Positions 50,643 to 63,560 of a stretch of DNA of 64,000 nt are shown here, one piece after another; the first letter of the stretch is position 1; each line of letters begins with the position of its first letter. Both the position numbers and the translations under genes were made by a program. The DNA lies in assembly GCF_008831285.2 (NCBI RefSeq), contig NC_045138.2:16959934-17023933 (forward strand), written 5' to 3'. This stretch comes from Nymphaea colorata (taxonomy: Eukaryota; Streptophyta; Magnoliopsida; Nymphaeales; Nymphaeaceae). Below the pieces are notes generated by a model. The model was not told the DNA's origin. It saw only the letters and a program-made list of their open reading frames with translations, and did no database searches.

Positions 50643-53600
50643 GGTTTTTTTTTCTTTTATGAGCAAAGTGAATTGTTTGGATCTGTCTCTGGTATGTGAA
50701 TGTTGGTAATGCGCATAATTTAGCGGCAGCCGTTGAGTGCGTATACAAACTACGAGACTCTTCTGAAAGATGTAAATTCTGTAAGCTATGTGTGTGCCTA
50801 TATACAAGTGTTTGTGTGACTATCTTCCCTTACTGATCGCAAGATTTGGACACGTTCTTCCGTTATAACTACGTATGACATGATGGTTTCAAAGTATATA
50901 AACATTTGGTTTCTAGATATCTAGACATTTTCATTCCTTAATTCTCACCACGGTCAGCCGAGGCATGAAAATGTGAGTTTATAGATATATGATCCTTGCC
51001 CATTCCTGCATCTTCTTCTTTTAAGCTACTCTTTTGCAGTAGTATTGTCCAGAGAATTTGTCTATTTTCAGATGCAACATGAGCTTAAGGTTGTTAGGTT
51101 AGTATTTGTCTCAGGTTATGGATTCTTGTCATTCATTATACTCCTAGATTTGTGTGTGTATTCTTAAACTGAAATTGGAATTGGGTTTTGTTTTTATCCT
51201 CGCGTTTGCATAGGACTGAGAAAAATGACTTTGGTTTATGGTGATGGGCATGACAGGAACGGTGTCCAAACCAAAGCCTTGGAAATAACTCTACCCCATC
51301 GAATCTGGCTTGTACAAACTTCGGTGAGCGTGAGGGAATCCCACCATGCTATTTTTGCAGTACAAAAGAGTAGCACTTATAAAATAAAACTAATGCTATT
51401 TTTTGCAGTACAAAAGAGGAGTGGGCCAACCAGCCTAAACTCAATTGTCGTATAGAGGCCTTGTTGGTAGCATGAGTAAAATATAAATTGTCAAGGACAC
51501 GTCGATTAGGCGCAGAGGAATTTGGAGCTCCGCTGCATTATATTTGAAACTCCAAATTTTCCATCTCTTAAAGTGCAGGTACACCAAAAAAGCCTCAACT
51601 TGCAAGATGATTTTCTCCTCCTTAGAAGGCGGCCTGGTCTAACTAATTTAATTTGCTGCCCTTTTCAATGATGCAATACACGTTTAATGACGGCTTTCGT
51701 CATTAAAAAAGAAAAACAGCAAGAGGATGGCCGGAAACTTTCTAAGTGCTTGGCACGTTCTGTGCATTGACAAACTCTTCTGGTTGCGTCTTCTACATGG
51801 CAATCAAAGGATCAGCTTCTCCGTCCATGGCAGCCACGTCCATCTGTTTGACCGTTTTAAAACCCGTCATGCTCAGGCACTCATCAAAAATCAAAGCTGG
51901 CACGTATCACACGATACCTTCTGTATGGATAAACTTCGGAATCGAAAACAATTCGAACTAAGCTCATTTTTCTGATGTTTGTATTGTTTTAATTATAAAC
52001 TCAAAGCAATGAATGGGTATTCATTTGCTGCTATAATTTAGTTAACGTAGAAAAGAAAAGGTGAGGAGTGGGAAAAGTATTTCATGAACTAATTTTTTCT
52101 TTTTTATGAGATACTGAATATGTAGTAGTTAAAAAATTTTCAATTTAGCTTTAGAGTAGTACGTTATAACCGGACCCAGGTTCATTGTGGTCCAACATGT
52201 AAATTCAAAGGTTTTAGAGTGGGCTCTGTGAGACATACGGCTATAGAGCCCCCACTTATCGCTACCCTTGGCCCAGAGGAGAGCTGAAACTCCTACTCAA
52301 CTTTCCATCTCCTTATAGAACAGAATATGCTTTCAGTGTTTCTAAATGCTACCCCCGTCATGCTTCAACTTGCGTGTCAGGGATCTTTTTTTTATAGCAC
52401 AAAGATTTGACACCATGAGAATTTGAAATAGAAATTGACCGCCTATCAGCCTCTGCCTGATTAGTGCGCCAATTCCTTCAGGGACGGGTACTTCAGATCT
52501 TCTATTCGAGATGAACTATCATTCTAAGACATCCAATTTTTAAGATTTTAGACTATTGATTTCTTAAAAAATCTAAAGTCTTACGGTTGAAGGATGCAAA
52601 AATGAAGGTTAATGGTTATCTTAGTCCATTAAATAGAGTTTTTTTGTTATAATCCAAGGGGAGGCCCCATATGAGACGTAAACGCCCCTTAGTTATGAAC
52701 TCGTTTTAGAGGAACTTTTTAATCAAGAAAAGAACAATAGAAACTCCTTGGGTCGATTTTCTCTTCTCAATATTTTTTGCTTTTACATAAAACTTCACAC
52801 TCTAAGACATACTCTTAATACACATTAAAGTCTTTCTTCTCTTCGGGTTATCAAATATCTTTTCACTATTGAAGGAATAAAGATAATATGCCACATGTGA
52901 TAAGAGAAAAATGTAAAAACTGCAAAGTTAAAAAGGCACCATATTGAGTTTGGACCTTTTGTCACTCGACTGCCTGAAGCATCGCCTGCTAAAGTTTCGA
53001 GGTCGGAGCTCGCTCTCATCTTGAGAGAAACGAATTCTTCAAGCAAAGCTATCTGTCAATCATCTTTGTTGCTTAATACCGAAAGCAACCTGATAAGATT
53101 CGATCCATCGTGTCAACAGTGGGAGCCTACAAAAAAAAACGTCACGCACAGATTTTGTCAACTTAAGTTTATTTCAACATTGCAAAAGCTGACAGCGAAG
53201 GCAAAATTTGATGCTTGCGAATCCATTTTTCACAGGCTTTTTTTTCCATGTTTTTGAAGATGCAACCTCTGAATAATGAATAAAATGATATTGGCCATTG
53301 TCATTTGGGGCTACATATTGGGTACGGTTATGGAGATATGGGTATAAACATGCCAAAAATAAAAGTGGGTACATGTGCATATGCATATAATTCCACAAAA
53401 TTCAAAATGAAGATGATATTTAAATAAAAAAATAATATAAATAAAAAATCTATGTTAATCACTAATAACCCACAAAAATAGAATGGAAAATGAGTTGGAA
53501 ACACACTAAATCAAATAAAAATAAATAGTTTGGATCAGTTTCAATTTAAAAAGTATCCAGATATATTCAGGTACCTGATTGGCCTTATCGGTATATTGAC

Positions 53601-56600
53601 ATGGGTAAAGGGACCTTACTGAAATGCCCATGTCCATGTGACCTATTGTCCCAGCAGGAACATAAAATGGATCTGATATATCTGACCACCATTCTGAACT
53701 CAAAATAATTTTGCTAATCTGGCAAAGAAATTTAGATCTTACTATTAAGCAGATTTAGATTCAGTTCACATCTTCGCTTTTTTCCAGGAAATACAAGGTT
53801 GAGATCCAAACTGTTTCCGAAACCAAATGGATCGAATTGTATCACAATCTGTGCCTCAAATACAGGAAATGGATTTGATACTTAGTGGCAGCGTTAGATC
53901 CGTATCTAAACTTGGATATGACGTAAATCGTCAGCCCGACTTCTGCACTAGATTTAAAAAAATCTGAACCTGATCTGAATGCACAGTTCGGATCCTTAAA
54001 GGATCCATAGTGAGAAACTAGATTAAAAAAGAGATGTAATGAAAAATCCTTTTGTTGCGGAATCGTCCCCACCTTATCACATTATTAAAAACTCATGCTC
54101 GCTTAAGTGAATTTTGCAAATCAGCGTCTACATTTTTATTAGTCCTGCAAAAAGTTCTTTGACATTAAAGGATGCCCAATTGCCCATCAAACTGTGGAAA
54201 ACTATCATTCGTGACGCAAGTGACGCTATGCAAACCCATCTAGACATTATTCTAATTTGTAATATATAAGTTTTCAAAACACACCCAAATATTTGGCAAT
54301 AATAATTTCAATATTTGTTTCACCGAATTTCCTTTTATATTAAGTAAAAAATAATCCAAAAGATTATTTTTAGCAAATTAATTATAGAACCAGTGAAAAC
54401 TTATCTCTTTACCTTCTGAAAAATAACATAAACGTGTACTTTGTTTAATTGTTGTCACTAGGTTCTCCGTGAATAAATTAATAGCACTAGTAAAGGAAAA
54501 TATTGAAACAATTGTTAGATATTAATAAAAAATAACTGATTTGGATATAATGAATCGTCTATTAGCTTTCTTGGATATAGATAAGGCTCTTAATGAATAA
54601 ACAAATCTTCGAACATAATCGTTAATGAGCGCACTTTAGTCTTGTTTTTACACTAATAAACCTAAAGCTAATTCACATCAAGTTGTCTTTTCTAACGTTG
54701 ATACTCCTAGTTGCATCTTTCACAATATCAAATCGTATTATCTCTATTTTTTTTTTGTTTGATTTTGAAAATATTCCTTTGTGATATGACTCAAAGTTAG
54801 AAACCATTTTTCTTAGGATTATATACCGGCTACAAAAGCTTTTTGTATGTACAATTGAGTTGTCCTTTGTCTTTTCCCCTGTTGTTTTCTCAAATTTTTT
54901 TCATTGGCAAACATATCTTCTTGGAAAAATAAATATATGGCAATTTTATATTCCAAGGACCCTGTCTGTATACGTTCGTCTTGCTCCCAGACAAGTTGTC
55001 TTGGATGGAAAACATGTTTGCGCCGTACGACACTCAAACAAACAGTAGAGAAATAATCCTGGATAAGTACTCTTGATTCATGTACACATAAAGCGCAGGG
55101 CTTTTCTGGATTTTCAGTCACTCAGTCAGGCTTGGTAGGGGCTGGCGTAAAATCCTGAAAAACTTTTGTTGGCATAACCAATCCCAGTAGGTAACATCCA
55201 TGTTTGTATATGAACACATTGGAAAAGTTTTGTATTAGACCTGAAACCAACCAAAATCCCCATTAAGCTCTTCAATTTTTAATTGCACATAAACTATAAA
55301 GATGAAATTGGTTGGTCGTCTGTAAAAAAAAAAAGGTAGAATCCAACACAAAAAAACTAATATAAGGACGTACATGGTTTCAAAAACAAAAGTTTTTCTA
55401 CATCCATGGCCGCATTGAGTCTCCACCATTTTGAACAAAGATAGTTACAGGAAATCCTGGCCCTCCAATAAAAGTTAAAACAGTACTGCAAAAATAGAAA
55501 TCACAACAAAACTCTTAATGGATATATGTAAAACAGGGGAAATATATTAAATTGAGATTAGACAACATACTCCCAACATTGGGTCTTGTTTTCTTGTTTT
55601 TCACTAGAACATAAGATCTTTCATGTAAAATTTCCAGTGGGTTTTGGATCTTGTCAAATGCCTGCACATACTAATCAAGTACAGGTCACATGTATATAAT
55701 CAAAATCTTCTGTTATTTGAGTAGGCAAGTTTTGGTTAGACAGACTCTTAGACTTTATATCAGAAGGCTCACCTTGAGCATTGAACTCTCTTGTTTCTTC
55801 AATTTGAAATTCTTTCAAGCATAAAAACATTTTTTGGCGTAGCTGGTTGGGCTAGAGCTAGCATCTGGTCAGTCATTGGTATGACTTAGAACTCGAAGGT
55901 ACTAGCCTCAGGGTTTTGCTCACAAAATCTCTCGATCCGTGTGCAGTTTCCTTGAGACCCAAACCAAAGTTCATACATTTTTTGTGAATGATATCTGTCA
56001 CTATGTCCATGTTTCTCCAGTGGTAAAGCTAAAGAGAATCAAATTCTTCGCCAGGGTCACCTTACCTTCATCCTATTGTCATTGTCCTCAATGTGGGAGT
56101 GACCTGAACCAAATTCATCATAGTGATATTCTTTGAAGTTTAGGTAAAGTGGCTTTTGCCATCTGTCCTTTCCTCTTTTGCTTTAAAGCTTGCAGTTGAC
56201 TACTCATTAGAATCTTTTATGATCCATATTAAGTGAGACCACGGGTGATGCCTTTTCCGGATATATATGTGCAAGATTAATGCCCATGGCCTGCTTGTTA
56301 ACTTAAATGAACTCTTTTCCTGTCTCAATTATTTTAGTCCCAAAATTCCATTCTGCAAACTTTTTCCATTTTAAGCTAAAGAAGAAAAAGATTTAATTCC
56401 CACTACACGTTGGCAGGCTTGTAGTTGGTAAACTTTCGAGATTTCCGGCCGGCCGGCTTCTAGTTGATGAAAATTTTGAGAATTCCGGCAAAGAAAGAGA
56501 ATGCATTGTTCTTGGGCCTTATATCATGGTGGACTCTCTGACTTTCAATTAATTTCAGATATCCTGATAACTTTCATAAATCATACATTTAGATGGATGG

Positions 56601-58640
56601 TAGCTCTTCTGGTGTTATTCACTGCAACTATCTTTGCTAAATCTAGACTTGAATAGGTGCATTGAGTAAGATGCACTGATAAGCAAGCAATTGCATCGCT
56701 AATAAGAGTTTTTTCTTCACCTTATTGGGTACTGATAAATATAAGCACCACCTTCTGCACCGACTTCGGCCATATGATCTTGTTGGATTTTGAAGATTGG
56801 GAAATCGAAAGAGGGAAGCTCACAAAAGTTACTGATGTTTTCAGTGTCCTTGTGTAAGTCGCATTGATTGAACAACTCGTAGTGTTGTATGCTGTTACTC
56901 ATAATTGTTGGTTCTCATTTGATTTGATCTGATCTTGATTGACGTAGTCGGATACTTTGTAGATGGACCCCATGCAAAGCAATTATTTAAAGAGTAAGAT
57001 GGTGCCTGGTTATTTGAAACATGCTACTACGATATGCTGTTTTTTACACGAATTCTAGACGTAAAAAATGTATAGGAATAAACGGCAAGGAAGTTATCCC
57101 TGACTGCGTTGGTGTAAGGGACTGAATGAGGCTAGTAGGTAGTTAGTTTCTGTTTCGCTTTTTTTTTTTTTTTGGAGGTACTAATATGCAACATGAAGTA
57201 CTGGGGAAGGATAGTGCGCGCTCAAGGCACCGAAAGCATGCCTGGTACTCTGGAAGGATCAGGGGAAGGGTGGAGGCTTCAGGTTTCTACTCAACTCACC
57301 CAACAAAACCATAAAAGTTTCTGGGTGCGACTAAATTCTATATTGGGTGGAATTTAGTTTTTTTTCTTTTACAACAGCTCACATGGATCTCACACGGAAA
57401 GAGAATGGGCTTCGACACGTAAATGCATCTTTCCACACGTTGAAATCTTAATAAAGATTCCCTAAACTATTAATAAACAGCAAAGTGTACTCATATTTTA
57501 TATTTTAGAGAGAGAGAGAGAGATGTCCCTCTGTCTAATTTTAAATGCTTGACTATTTTGTTTTCAAATAGATTAATATACCTTTAAGCTCGACACATTC
57601 AATTTTTGTTTCTTGTTGAATAGCCTAAATAAAAAAGGGAAACGGTCAACTGGTCCGTCAGTTGCATTGTGGTCCTTAATAAAGGCACCATATTGTATTT
57701 CATGGGCCATAAAAAGTTCTGGAGGAGTACCAAGAATTAACCTTCACTTTATATTGTGTTCCCATTTGACTTTCCACCTCTTGTGATTACAAAAGACTTA
57801 AAATTCCTTTTATTCCTTCCCCACTTTCGGTTTCTTCAGTTCTAACTGGATGTTTCGTCCCAGCCCTTCTCCTGTATTTTATTCCTTGCTTGTGAAATTT
57901 ATTTTGAGTTTGGTTTGGCAAATTAAGTTGTGTTACCAATTTGCAGCACCAAGTATCAGTTTCTCACTAAGAAGATTGTAATCGAAGAGAGAAAAGTGTA
58001 CTGTCTGACAAAAAAGAAATGTGTAATCAAGAACATCTAAGTGATTCATCTGCAAAATTACACAGTGTTTTCTGAAGCCATCATCTGCCATTTTCTCTGA
58101 CTTTAACTTTACTTTATCCAACGCGTTACTCGCTAATCATGCTTTAAACACATGCAGTTTTGCTTCATAGTTAAGCTTAGAATCAATATGAGAAGCAGCA
58201 CTGCATTTACTTGATGCTTTTTTTCTGCTCCCCTTCCCTTTCCCCTAGTGGGAACCCAAAAGAAAATTCTATGCCTCAATTGTGGAACAGGAATACACAA
58301 TCTCAAAAGGATTCTTGGAGAAATTCTATCTTCTCTTTATCTCCCTTTGTTCCTTCTCGTTTTTCGAGAAATTTTTTTGTGGTTAAGCTAGAGCATCCCC
58401 TCACCTACACAGTTGAATTGTGGGGCTCATGAGTCATGATCAAGTCCATTACCTAGAGGGTGTGAAGGCAATCAACTCAAAGAAATTGCAGTGGGAAACT
58501 GCAAGGACCAGTGAACTATGAGGCACAAAGTTGGTAACATCCCTCTTGTTTTCATTCATTCACATTTATGATATACTCCAAAAGGACCATGTTCCTTTCA
58601 CAGAACTTGGTGTCTCTTCATTCAATTTTTAACCTCATAT
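50643..58640. other. Intergenic region, no gene seen
   Basis: After the WDL 3' UTR (to about 50.9 kb) there is AT-rich DNA with degenerate repeat fragments. A tRNA-like/SINE-like fragment may lie near 55845-55915 (GTAGCTGGTTGGGC). No spliced or intact coding pattern was recognised. Confidence 0.55.
52394..52480 (-). mobile_element. SINE-like copy (family 1)
   Basis: Read on the minus strand it has GAATTGGCGCACTAATCAG, GATAGGCGGTCAATTTC and AATTCTCATGGTGTCAAAT. This matches the 28331 and 29112 copies segment by segment. Confidence 0.6.
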
Positions 58641-58693
58641 ATCTCACTTTTCAGGCCTAGACATTTATGCATGTCTAGCTTTTTACAAAAAGC

Positions 58694-58774
58694 CATGCAT
58701 GGGGCCTATAGAAAGTGGACTCCAAGTCATGTGAGCAACAGGGGAATCTCACCTACACCTTCAAGTATTTAAGG
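58694..58774 (+). promoter_or_regulatory. Putative MIR166 core promoter
   Basis: A TATA-like TATTTAAGG lies at 58766-58774, about 105 bp upstream of the hairpin. A palindromic RY element CATGCATG (58694-58701) lies upstream, and a shorter GACATTTATGCATGTC inverted motif lies near 58660. RY elements bind B3 factors of the ABI3/FUS3/LEC2 class. Use by this gene is inferred only. Confidence 0.4.
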
Positions 58775-58870
58775 ACTCAAACCAGCCAAAATGCAAAATA
58801 ATGCATGTCCCAAGTGAAGCTCCAAACACAGAGGAACTCCGTCTCCCTCTCTCTCACTCTCCCCCTCTCT

Positions 58871-58963
58871 CTAGTTGAGGGGACTGTTGTCTGGTTCGAG
58901 ACCATTCATGTTCAACAAATGACATGGATGATCTCGGACCAGGCTTCATTCCCCCCAACATGT
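58871..58963 (+). ncRNA. MIR166: MIR166 microRNA precursor hairpin
   Basis: The 21 bases at 58934-58954 are identical to plant miR166 (TCGGACCAGG...TTCATTCCCC) on the 3' arm. The 5' arm at 58881-58901 (GGACTGTTGTCTGGTTCGAG plus one base) is the expected star strand, close to the usual GGAATGTTGTCTGG form and pairing with two-base offsets. The terminal loop is short, with CATTCATG facing CATGGATG. miR166 guides cleavage of class III HD-ZIP mRNAs (PHB, PHV, REV, CNA), setting organ polarity, meristem and vascular patterning. The primary transcript probably starts near 58800. Its 3' end is unknown. Confidence 0.94.
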
Positions 58964-58985
58964 TCAGGAACTAAGATCAGTGAGT

Positions 58986-59014
58986 TCTGATCAGGTTTCA
59001 TTCTCCTCAACTAG
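58986..59014 (+). other. Second, diverged copy of the miR166 arm
   Basis: Positions 58986-59006 match miR166 at 17 of 21 bases (differences at miRNA positions 3, 6, 11 and 19, three of them C to T), 52 bp downstream of the true arm. The following CCTCAACTAG (59005-59014) is the exact reverse complement of CTAGTTGAGG at 58871-58880, the base of the 5' arm. The single 5' arm could therefore pair with either 3' arm. Confidence 0.75.
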
Positions 59015-60960
59015 CGAAAATTTTTCAGCAATATCCATAGTGGCAGAGCTCTCTCCTTCAATGCCTTCCCTTGTTAAAGAATTCCTGTGGGTCTTATTAT
59101 TTCATTTCTAGCAGACTGCAGGTAATAGCAAAGTCTCTTTTTATTGTTTTTGCAATGTATTTCAACTTGTCCTTAACAAAGTATGTGCAATTTCAATTCT
59201 TGTTCTGTACAAATCCTGTCGAGGGGAGTTAATTACATCAAAAGCATCCTATGTGCGCAAAAAATCTACCTATGATGAAGAAAGGTCAGTGCTAAAGTAG
59301 CTTAATTAATTTCTCAAAGTCTTTTCTTGTTTGTGAGATCTTAGCATGCTTTTTCTTGTTCATTTATCTACTTATTGGCTGAGAAACCACAATGAAAACC
59401 TGCCGTATCTTTCGTTTCAGTTCTACCAAACACTGGAAATGTTGCCTAAAAGCCTGGATTTTCAGACTTCTGGATATTTCTGGTCATGCTGTAAGTTATG
59501 TTGGAAACAACTTTCTTTTGCCTCTTTGTGTACTGTCAACCAAGAAGGCTTCTGCTTTTTCCACTTTGACTGTTACCATTGTGCTGCCTACTAACTTTCA
59601 TTTTATTTTCTTCTCCTACCACCTTATTGTTTATGGAATCAATCTCAATAAGAGCCTAGTCTTGAATGGTAGTTGGAGTAGATGGCATGCACTTTTTCTT
59701 CTTCAAGTTGTATGTGAAAAATCATAACAATGTTTGGAAAGGAAAAAAGAAAAAGCAAAGAAGGTAAAAAGGAAGGGGATGGGGCATTTTCTGTCTCTGT
59801 GTGTGCCATGCTGTGCTATCATGGTGGAACCGTACAGTATGTGGTAGAAGATGGCGACGTAAGTGAACTCTCTCGTAGGATACACAAATATTTGCATTTT
59901 ATAGTTTTTTTACATTATTAAAAAGCAAGAGAAAAATGCCAATTATTGTAGATTAAATAGAGCCATCAAGCTCTTTAATTGATTTCAATGATAGAAAACT
60001 CCACCATTACTTAGGGAAATACCATCTGAACACAGTTAAATATGGAGACAGAGATAAACCATGTGAACACAATTAATCATGGAGACAGAGAATGAAAGAA
60101 GAAACGGAAAATATGTTTCCTGATCAGTTTTTTCTTGTGACATTTTTAGGCGCTGCGTTCATCAATAGCCGAGTTTCCAGGAACCACTTTTAAACATCAT
60201 TTATTAAATGCTGGGTATGGTGCATGATACCTTCATCTAATAGCTCAGCTACATTTCCTTCCTAGTTGCATGATACGGCTGAATTTCATTAATCGTTACT
60301 GCCAAACAAGGAAAACAATTATGAGTCGCAGTTTATACTAATGCGCAGAAAGAAAGCTTTGTTTGTGAGATCAATGTTACTGGAGTCGAACAATTCCAAC
60401 TGAAGCGGTGCCAAACAGATTTGGTTCAATAGCTGATTCAAGAGCGACAAGTGCCATTTTTAATTGTTTCTTAGACATTTCTTTAAGTTCTGTTAATTTA
60501 AAATTAATCCTTATATGTTTTTTCTAAAACTCTCACTGTGTTTCTGTATCCAATGTTACTCACCTCGATAACTCTCTTAACAAGTCTAGAGAAGCACAGA
60601 TTCAAGAATTTTTCTAATTAACTTATCCTTAAGAATTCGAGAGTTCATCTATGTTTAAGAATGTACCTTTTCTTGTTGTTGTAGCCCAATAGATATGTAC
60701 TTCACTTGCTTAAGACTCTAGAGCCTCATTAAGTTAATTCAATTTAAACCATGTTGCCGAATAGAAAAAGTAACAATGAATGCGTGAACAAATGAAAACC
60801 TGTGAGGGCAGCTGCAATTATAATTCGGTGGACCATCCGGGGAGGGTTAGAAGTAGTGCGATCAGAAACAGCCATAAATGCATTATGTGTGTCTCTCAAA
60901 CAAATGGAATCGAGTACGGTTAAAAATCGACAAAGCTCTCTATCAGATTTGACCGATTTT
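59015..60960. other. Downstream of MIR166, no gene seen
   Basis: It may hold the rest of the MIR166 primary transcript. Open frames at 59346-59727 have no recognisable protein content. Confidence 0.5.
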
Positions 60961-60983
60961 CCACAATAACCATTTGGGATGTA

Positions 60984-61035
<52 letters not shown>

Positions 61036-61056
61036 ACAATAACCATTTGGGATGTA

Positions 61057-61100
<44 letters not shown>
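60961..61100. repeat. Compound repeat: 73-bp unit ending in (CT)n, two copies
   Basis: CCACAATAACCATTTGGG followed by ATGTACCAT and a (CT)n run occurs at 60961 and again at 61034. The microsatellite was duplicated together with its flank. Confidence 0.93.
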
Positions 61101-61107
<7 letters not shown>

Positions 61108-61290
61108 ATGCATCCATGTGGATGTGCATGTTCACCATCATCATCATGATCATCATCGTCGTCATCTACCTAGAGACTTCTGAGTTGACAACAGTGCCGC
61201 CCTAGAGAGAAATCTTCATAGTTACTGAACTGCAGGCATGGGCACTGCAGAGTGACAAGATGATTCTTGTGAGATGTAAAAACATCATGT

Positions 61291-61362
61291 ACATCCGAAT
61301 GACTTCGAACATACAGTCTGGTGTTTACATCCGAAAGACTTTGAACATACAGTCTGGTGTAC
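61291..61362. repeat. 36-bp tandem repeat, two copies
   Basis: ACATCCGAAWGACTTYGAAC followed by ATACAGTCTGGTGT occurs at 61291 and 61327. Confidence 0.92.
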
Positions 61363-62084
61363 GCTATGTTTCCCATACAAACATATGGGCACTTTATGAT
61401 ATGATTATATGAAAAGGTATGTGTTTAGCCCACATGCTTCTACGCTTAAAGGTGACAGACGTGTACTTGAGTTTGAGTTGCTTGAGTTTGAGTTGAAGGG
61501 TGCACCGCTGCAATGCTCAATGCAATGCATGATCCTGAAAGACATGAGAAATGGGGAGGCCTTGGGCTACTTTTTCATGTGTAGAATTGTTAACCTCTCC
61601 CTCACCCGGATCAGACATGCATGTGAGGACTTTATTTTGAGAGTCCCCAAGGGAATCACGCTCAGTAAATGGAACTTGTGACATGAAATTCCATAGCTAG
61701 TATCCTCATCACTGTAGGCTTTGGTTGCTTAGAATTGCATAAAAGATAGGGTAGCTGCTATGACATATGAACCCTCAGCCGCTTGTCCGACAGCCAAATC
61801 ACAAAACAGCGTCGGGCTGACTGTAGGAAAAAGTAAGCACGTAATGGTAGCAGACAAAGTTTCTCATTTGAAAAGAAGATTCATATATTGTGAGTGTGTT
61901 TGCAGGGACGGAGGGAAGGGGTCCGGCAGGGGCCATGGCTGCGGCTCACATTTTGGAAAAAAAAAACATGCTTATATTTTCAAAAACTAAAATTCCTAAA
62001 GATATTAATCGGCTCCTACACAAATTTTGAAAAAAAAAAAATTATTCGGCCCCCTTACAAGAAATTATGGCTTTGCCCTATGTG

Positions 62085-62460
62085 TATGTGAGAGAGAGAG
62101 AGAGAAAAAGGTGGGGAGAGAAAGTTTTGTCATGAAGAGTTCGAGCTTGAAAACTTTTCATGCCAAAAAAATATCATCGGAAAAGTTGGCCATTGATTCT
62201 CGAATGAAGTAGAAATTCATATGTATGTATGTGTGTGTGTGAGGGGGAGAGAGAGATTTTGCCAGGAAGAATTCATGTTCCTTGAAGCCGTTTCACGTCT
62301 CAAAATCTGGTCATTGATTCTCATATGAAAAGAAAATTCGTATGTACTTGTGTTTGTGTATATGTGAGAGAGAGAAAGATTTTGGCACGAAGAATTCATG
62401 TTTCTTGAGAGCTTTTCATGTCAAAATTAAAATACCATTGAAAAGCTGATTATCGATCCC
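62085..62460. repeat. Diverged tandem triplication, period about 123-132 bp
   Basis: Three units each have a GA-rich start, a GAAGARTTC core (at 62134, 62266 and 62389), CTTTTCATGTC-like sequence and TCATTGATTCTC-like sequence. The third unit lacks the end. Units have diverged by substitution and small indels. Confidence 0.8.
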
Positions 62461-63474
62461 TTTTTCCTAACAATTTTTTCAATTTCCAAACGAACGGACG
62501 AGGCAATTTCCATAGCATTTTGCAACATTTACGCCTGCATTACACACCTAAGTTGTCTACAACTTTCGCAGAATCTTGCTCAAATTCATTTATATATCTT
62601 CAGCATCTGTTTTATGGTCAGTACTTCCAAAAGACGACCAAGAAGTCGGAATATCTAAATACTCAATCGTAAAGGAAAATTGTTCATAGAAGTTGTGAAA
62701 ATTTTCCTAAATTACGCATAAAATCATAGGAATATTTAAGGCATCTTTTTCTAAAAATGCACAAGCTTTGATCATTAAAGGAGTAAAAAGGCACTCCAAT
62801 GAGAATATCAAAAGCATTCAAAAAGATGAATTTGAGAGGAAAAGGATGGAACCAAAGCAAATTTTGCTAAAAGTTGTCCATTCGAACTATAGTACCCCCA
62901 ACACAAGAACTTTTCACAAACTAACTTTGGTTAGGGTTGCTAATGGGTCAGCTTTGTGTCACATCATGTTCATTACATACCTTTACTCAGTCTTCATTTT
63001 CAAGATTCATTCAAATATGATTAAATTGGTTAATAAAGTTATATTAGCCATATTTGAGGTAGGTGAAGGTGATCTTGATAAACCATGTATCAAAAACTGA
63101 AAAGAAAGATTACCAAGGAGTTAGTTTAGACAAATGACATGTTAAACTGGCTTGACTGTCATATCTATATATATTTTTAAAATGTTTACTTAGGGAAAAC
63201 TGTGTAAAACCTCCCAAGGTCATAATACCCAGCTTCTACCTCAAAGGTTCTAATAAGTGTCACGTTTTTTACTGTTTGCAGTTTAGCAGAGCAACACACT
63301 GGAGCTAAAAACGGATATATCGTACCCATTTGATTTTAGCAGAAAAGCCCCGAAAGGTATGACCTGTCATGCCTAAGATCATCGTCTGGATGAGTATCGA
63401 AGCAGGGGCCAGGGCTGTGCCTGGTTTCGTTCTAATACATGTTAATAATAATTTCACTTCATGTGGTATGGAGG

Positions 63475-63560
63475 TATAGCACCTACAAGGATCGAACCAT
63501 CGACTTTCTGTGTCACCAACCCGACTAGCTATATTATGCGCTGCGAGGCAACAGTCTAAA
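63475..63560 (-). mobile_element. tRNA-derived SINE-like unit
   Basis: On the minus strand TAGCTAGTCGGGTTGG resembles an A box and GATGGTTCGATCC a consensus B box, at SINE-like spacing. No acceptor-stem pairing is seen, so it is not called a tRNA gene. Confidence 0.5.

Noticed and set aside
60744..61109. 121-codon minus-strand open frame
   Set aside because: Much of it is translated (CT)n microsatellite, giving Arg-Glu repeats.
63475..63560. Possible tRNA gene on the minus strand
   Set aside because: A- and B-box-like motifs are present but there is no cloverleaf pairing.
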